Shown: positions 60,172 to 64,000 of the stretch, in pieces | Layout: every line of letters begins with the position of its first letter | Position numbering within the stretch: the stretch's first letter is position 1 | DNA from: Salipiger bermudensis | GTDB lineage: Bacteria > Pseudomonadota > Alphaproteobacteria > Rhodobacterales > Rhodobacteraceae | Length of the DNA: 64,000 bases | Reading direction: 5' to 3' | Assembly (NCBI RefSeq): GCF_020171625.1 | Contig: NZ_JAIUZY010000003.1 | Coordinates: forward strand, 62,001 to 126,000 | Translations under genes and position numbers: made by a program | The notes under the pieces: generated by a model | What the model saw: only the letters and a program-made list of their open reading frames with translations | What the model was told of the DNA's origin: nothing | The model's database searches: none

Positions 60172-63100
60172 GCTGTGAGCGATAGCCTTGCGAAGGGCCC
60201 CGGCCCGTAGCGCGCCGAGACCTGCGCCACCGCGATGTCGAAGACGCCGCCGAGACCATCCTCGGCCGGGTCATAGCGCCATTGCGGCGTCGTGACCTGC
60301 GCGCTGCGCAGCACCGTCTCGCCCTGCATCACGCGGACCTCATAAAGCTCCTGCTCCTCGCGCAAAGGCACTTCGGCAAGCGCCCAGTCGTCGCCGTCGA
60401 TGCGGGTGCGGCGCATCCAGCTCAGCGCCAGCGTGCCACCCTGATCCTCGGCCCGCAGATGCACCGGGCTCAGGGGCCGCAGACCGTTGCCGTCGAAGGC
60501 ATGGACCTCGTGCACGTAGCTGGGATCGTCATAGCCGCGGCGCGCCGGCCCGATGCGGTAATGCCGCTGCTGCCGCCTCAGCGCCGCCGCGAGCGCGATC
60601 TGCTGTGGCCCGCCGTCGAGCCGCACCACCCACGACCCCGCCGGCCAGACCTCGGGGGTCAGCGCATCGGTGCCGAGTTGCCCCCGCAGTCGGTGGCTCA
60701 GCAGCCAGGTGGCCTCGCCCACCAACTGCCCATAGCGGAACTGCAGCAGTTCCCACCCGCCCGGACTGCCATCGCCGATCGCGAGGAGGTTGCCCCCGCC
60801 CAGGAGCGCCGCGTCGTCAATCGAGGCCAGCTCGCCCGAGAGCATCCGCACCTGCAGCGGCTCGCCGCGGTCGATCCGCCCCGAGGGCGCGCGGGCCAGA
60901 GCGGTCTCGGTCACCCCCACCGCGGAGCGTGCCGCGATGATCTCGGCCAGCGCGTAGTCGGCATCAGAGGCGGAGTCGTAGACCGCGACCGAACCGGGCC
61001 ACGGCTCGGCACTGAGCGCGAGATGCGGGGCGTGCGGGACCTCGTCGCCGGTGATCAGCGGCAGGTCGAGGAACAGCGGCAGCACCTGCACCGCCGGCAC
61101 GAAGCCGCGCAGCACCGCGGCATCTTCGGGAAAATCCGACGGCAGGTAGACATCCGGCTCGAAGCGCACCGCCTCGACCATCTGCTGCGCGCCGATCTCG
61201 ACCCGGTCGACCCGCGCCACGATCTCGCCCGCCTCTCCGGGCAGCGAGACGATGTCCCCGGCACTGATCCCGAGGCGCGAGGGCGGCAGCGAGAAGCGCA
61301 GCGTGTCGCGCGCCACGCGCGACTCAGCCAGCCAGCGCTCGAGCGTCAGGCGCGCCTCGCGCCGGGTGAGTTCCATCGGCAGCTCGGTTTCGGCAACCGC
61401 GTGGGTGCGATCATCGGGCAGCACCGTCTCCTCGGCCACGGCCAGATGGTCGCCATCGGCCTCGAGAAAGCGCAGCCGCACCCGCCCGGCCATCTCGGCT
61501 TCTGCGGCGCGGATCTGCACCAGATCGCCGTCAAGCTCCGGCGACACGGCGAGCGCCTCGGGTGTCAGCGCCTTCACCGGTCGGTCCTTGCGCAGGATGA
61601 AGTGCAGGCGGCCGTCGCGCTCCACCGCGTCAAAGCCATGCGCCAGCATCAGCGGCTGCAGCGCGCGCCGGGCATCGCCCACCTCGCCCACCACGTAGCC
61701 GCGCACCCAGCCGTGCAGCGCGCTGACGTCGTAGTCCCGCACCCCCGAGCGCTCGCAGATCTCGGCCACCACCGAGGCCAGCGTGCGAGAGGAGACGCGG
61801 CCGGTGATCCAGTGCCCGCGCCGGTAGTTGTCGCCATCGGCCCAGAGCTCGGCGCGCCCCGGGAACCACGGGTAGGGCCGCGCATCCCACGCCCAGACAT
61901 AGGCGTGATCCATGTCGAGCATCGGCGCGCCGTACGCCTCCGAGACAGGATTGTTGGCCGGGTCGGTCCAGTAGCCATGCATCGCCCGGAGGTACTGGCG
62001 CTGGATCAGCTCATCGCGCAGGCCGTTGGAGTAATACGGCAATTCGCTCTCGGAGCTTTTCGGATCGAGGAACTTGTTGGGCTGGTTGGTGCCCTTGTCG
62101 ACCGCCGGACAGCCCAGCTCGGTGAAGCGGATTGGCTTGGAGCCGGGCACCCAGCCGGTCGGCTCGGGCTGACGCACGCCGCCGATGCGCTCGTGGTGGG
62201 CGTTGTCCCACCAGCCGCGGATGTCCTTGTAGCGGAACACCCAAGGCTCGTGATGCGCGCCATCGGTGATCGGCTCGCGGCGCTGCGCGTCGCGCGCCTG
62301 CGGGGACGGGTAATACCAGTCAAAGCCCTCGCCCCCCGCCACGTTGGCCATCAGGTAACCCGGATCGTAGACCGCCCCCCACGCGGCATCGGCATGGTCC
62401 GTCCCATCGCGCCAGTCCGACAGCGGCATGTAGTTGTCGATGCCGATGAAATCGATCTCATCGTCGGCCCACAGCGGATCGAGATGGAAATATACGTCGC
62501 CCGTGCCGTCCTGCGGCTGGTAGCCGAAATACTCCGACCAGTCGGCGGCATAGCTGAGCTTGACCTCCGGCCCCAGCAGTGTCCGGCACTCCGCCGCTAA
62601 GGCCCGCAGCGCCGCCACCGCCGGGAAGCCGCTCGCGCCCCGGATCCATGTCAGGCTGCGCATCTCCGAGCCGATGCAGAACGCCTCCACGCCCCCGGCG
62701 GCGGCACAGAGCGCCGCGTGGTGCAGGATGAAGCGGCGATAGCTCCACTCCTCGGGACCGCTATAGGTCACCTCGCCATCCCCAACCGTGAAATCGGAGG
62801 CCTGCGCCGCTCCGAAGAACGCCGCCACCTGCGCCTCGGCGGCCGCGCTGCCGTCGGGCGTGCCGGGCCGCCCCGGTGCCACGTCGAGCGTGATGCGCCC
62901 CCGCCATGGCAGCTCCGGCTGGTCCTCGGCATCGCTCCATGGGTCCGGCAGGCCGTTGCCCGCCATCTGGTCCATCAGGATGAACGGGTAGACCAGCACG
63001 TCGAGCCCCTGAGCCACCATGCGGCGGATCGCCTGAATCACCGAAGCGTCGCAGGGCGTGCCGCCATAGACCGGGCGGCCCTCGAGCGTGGGCACCGCCT

Positions 63101-64000
63101 CCGCCGTGTCGCGCGTGGCGCCGCAGACCTGCCATGGCATATTCTTCGACTCGTATTTCGTCTGCTCGACCTTCGGACGGATCTCGCAGCTCCCGCACCG
63201 CAGGTCGCCGCCGAACCAGCTCACCACGAGCGAGACCGCGCCGCAGTTCGGCACCTCCTCGGTGAGCTGGTCGAGAGAGACGTTGAAATCGGGTGCTTCC
63301 GCCGGGCTGTTGACGTTATGCAGGCCCGAGCCGTTCTCGGAATAGCTCATATGGACCGGCTCGGTGGCCAGAGCGTATTCCCCGGTGCCCGGGATCATCG
63401 CCACGCCGCGGATGATGTGGGGCACGTCCTCTGGATCGTCCTGCACCGGGCGGGTGACCTCGAAGCTCAGCTGGGGCACCCGGTTGCCATAGCGCTCGAG
63501 GGCCATGTCCTCGATCACCACGTAGGCGGTGCCGCGATAGGCCGGCACCTGCCCGACCCCCTCGACCGCCTCGATCGTTGGGTCGGGAAGCTGGTCCATG
63601 CTGCCGGTATAGACCCGCATGTTGAGATCCCCCACCGGGATCTCGGCACCATCGGCCCAGACCCGGTTGACGCTGGTGATCTCGCCCTCGCAAAGCGCCA
63701 GAGCAAGGCTCAGGGAGTAGCTGTAGCGCTCCACCGTCTGGCTGGGTCCGCCACCGCCCTTGCCGCCGCCGCCGACCCTGTCCCTGTCGACCCGCTCGCG
63801 GAACTCGGTGGCCCAGATCACCTGCCCGCCAAGCCTCATCCGCCCGTAGGCCTGCGGGATCGCCGCGCCTTCGCCGGCGCCGCTGAGGAAGAAACGGTCG
63901 ATGCGCCCGGTCTCGACGGTCTCCGAGCCCTGCCCCATGAGCCGCTGGTCGAGCGCGCGACCGAGGCTGGCGCCGATGAACCGGCCTACCGCGGTCATCG
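60168..64000 (-). CDS. Gene transfer agent host-specificity/tail-tip protein (orfg15), 5' end beyond window
   Basis: The frame is open from 60168 to the right edge; 1276 residues are visible from an internal ATG at 63998. GTA homologues have roughly 20 more residues upstream, so the true start probably lies beyond the window. The N-terminal part (GRFIGASLGRALDQRLMGQG, then PQAYGRMRLGGQVIWATEFR) matches RcGTA orfg15. It is followed by a Gly-rich loop, a TIM-barrel/glycoside-hydrolase-like region (YSGPEEWSYRRFILHHAALC, SYAADWSEYFGYQPQDGTGD, FTELGCPAVDKG) and a tail-fibre-like C-terminal half. It would form the tail tip of GTA particles. Confidence 0.92.
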   Translation of the reverse strand, partial: MTAVGRFIGASLGRALDQRLMGQGSETVETGRIDRFFLSGAGEGAAIPQAYGRMRLGGQVIWATEFRERVDRDRVGGGGKGGGGPSQTVERYSYSLSLALALCEGEITSVNRVWADGAEIPVGDLNMRVYTGSMDQLPDPTIEAVEGVGQVPAYRGTAYVVIEDMALERYGNRVPQLSFEVTRPVQDDPEDVPHIIRGVAMIPGTGEYALATEPVHMSYSENGSGLHNVNSPAEAPDFNVSLDQLTEEVPNCGAVSLVVSWFGGDLRCGSCEIRPKVEQTKYESKNMPWQVCGATRDTAEAVPTLEGRPVYGGTPCDASVIQAIRRMVAQGLDVLVYPFILMDQMAGNGLPDPWSDAEDQPELPWRGRITLDVAPGRPGTPDGSAAAEAQVAAFFGAAQASDFTVGDGEVTYSGPEEWSYRRFILHHAALCAAAGGVEAFCIGSEMRSLTWIRGASGFPAVAALRALAAECRTLLGPEVKLSYAADWSEYFGYQPQDGTGDVYFHLDPLWADDEIDFIGIDNYMPLSDWRDGTDHADAAWGAVYDPGYLMANVAGGEGFDWYYPSPQARDAQRREPITDGAHHEPWVFRYKDIRGWWDNAHHERIGGVRQPEPTGWVPGSKPIRFTELGCPAVDKGTNQPNKFLDPKSSESELPYYSNGLRDELIQRQYLRAMHGYWTDPANNPVSEAYGAPMLDMDHAYVWAWDARPYPWFPGRAELWADGDNYRRGHWITGRVSSRTLASVVAEICERSGVRDYDVSALHGWVRGYVVGEVGDARRALQPLMLAHGFDAVERDGRLHFILRKDRPVKALTPEALAVSPELDGDLVQIRAAEAEMAGRVRLRFLEADGDHLAVAEETVLPDDRTHAVAETELPMELTRREARLTLERWLAESRVARDTLRFSLPPSRLGISAGDIVSLPGEAGEIVARVDRVEIGAQQMVEAVRFEPDVYLPSDFPEDAAVLRGFVPAVQVLPLFLDLPLITGDEVPHAPHLALSAEPWPGSVAVYDSASDADYALAEIIAARSAVGVTETALARAPSGRIDRGEPLQVRMLSGELASIDDAALLGGGNLLAIGDGSPGGWELLQFRYGQLVGEATWLLSHRLRGQLGTDALTPEVWPAGSWVVRLDGGPQQIALAAALRRQQRHYRIGPARRGYDDPSYVHEVHAFDGNGLRPLSPVHLRAEDQGGTLALSWMRRTRIDGDDWALAEVPLREEQELYEVRVMQGETVLRSAQVTTPQWRYDPAEDGLGGVFDIAVAQVSARYGPGPFARLSLTA

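Noticed and set aside
60282-62600. Plus-strand frame of 772 codons opposite the GTA tail gene
   Set aside because: It is an antisense shadow; the minus-strand GTA protein is recognisable throughout.

Overview
The window is about 64 kb of GC-rich DNA from an alphaproteobacterium, almost certainly a member of the Rhodobacterales (Roseobacter group). The evidence is a gene-transfer-agent tail gene next to cysE, a pdhB with an N-terminal lipoyl domain, the imuA-imuB-dnaE2 mutasome set, an alphaproteobacterial FtsZ C-terminus, and nasT-nasS control of nitrate assimilation. No tRNA, rRNA, CRISPR array, insertion sequence or prophage (other than the GTA gene) was recognised.

Layout. 1-1.7 kb: phnC and the 5' part of phnD (minus strand). 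1.9-5.8 kb: a membrane protein, an M19 dipeptidase and a convergent luciferase-like monooxygenase, with a tandemly triplicated junction between the last two. 6.0-18.9 kb: a complete nitrate assimilation unit. nasT and nasS (sensor and antiterminator) are followed by a leader that can form an ANTAR-type hairpin pair overlapping an intrinsic terminator, then nrtA, nrtB, a fused two-ATPase nrtCD, nirB, nirD, nasA and a TrpD2-like gene. 18.9-24.6 kb: imuA-imuB-dnaE2, the SOS mutagenesis cassette, with a LexA-type box and promoter-like sequence inside the 3' end of imuA.

25-35.4 kb: cell-division and envelope genes. ftsZ-lpxC-bamD-recN run on the plus strand and face murB-ddl-ftsQ-ftsA on the minus strand, so the usual ftsA-ftsZ junction is broken and the ftsZ-recN block appears locally inverted. 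A perfect DnaA box lies upstream of ftsZ, and two 161-bp inverted-repeat elements lie at the convergent recN/ftsA junction. 35.5-45.8 kb: a UdgX-type glycosylase with its radical SAM partner, a GATase-like protein, an SLC13/RCK transporter, a YmdB-like phosphoesterase, an FG-GAP-like protein, a ferredoxin, a PG-binding lipoprotein, a VOC protein and a DegP protease. 46.5-53.2 kb: a DUF2065-like protein, hflC, hflK, gor, rpiA, an acetyltransferase and an XRE-cupin regulator. 53.4-57.5 kb: the pyruvate dehydrogenase operon pdhA-pdhB-(small gene)-pdhC. 57.7-64 kb: an MFS transporter, cysE, a small gene and the GTA host-specificity protein, which runs off the right edge.

A recurring feature is that many spacers carry unrelated repeats: 104-107 bp x3, 36 bp x3, 26-27 bp x5, 7 bp x12, 79 bp x4, a dispersed ~75-80 bp two-hairpin element x3, and the 161-bp inverted-repeat element x2. 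I did not find a convincing undescribed enzyme system. The most interesting signals are regulatory and structural: the nas leader, the SOS promoter inside imuA, the repeat insertions at the dnaE2 start, and the inverted division cluster.
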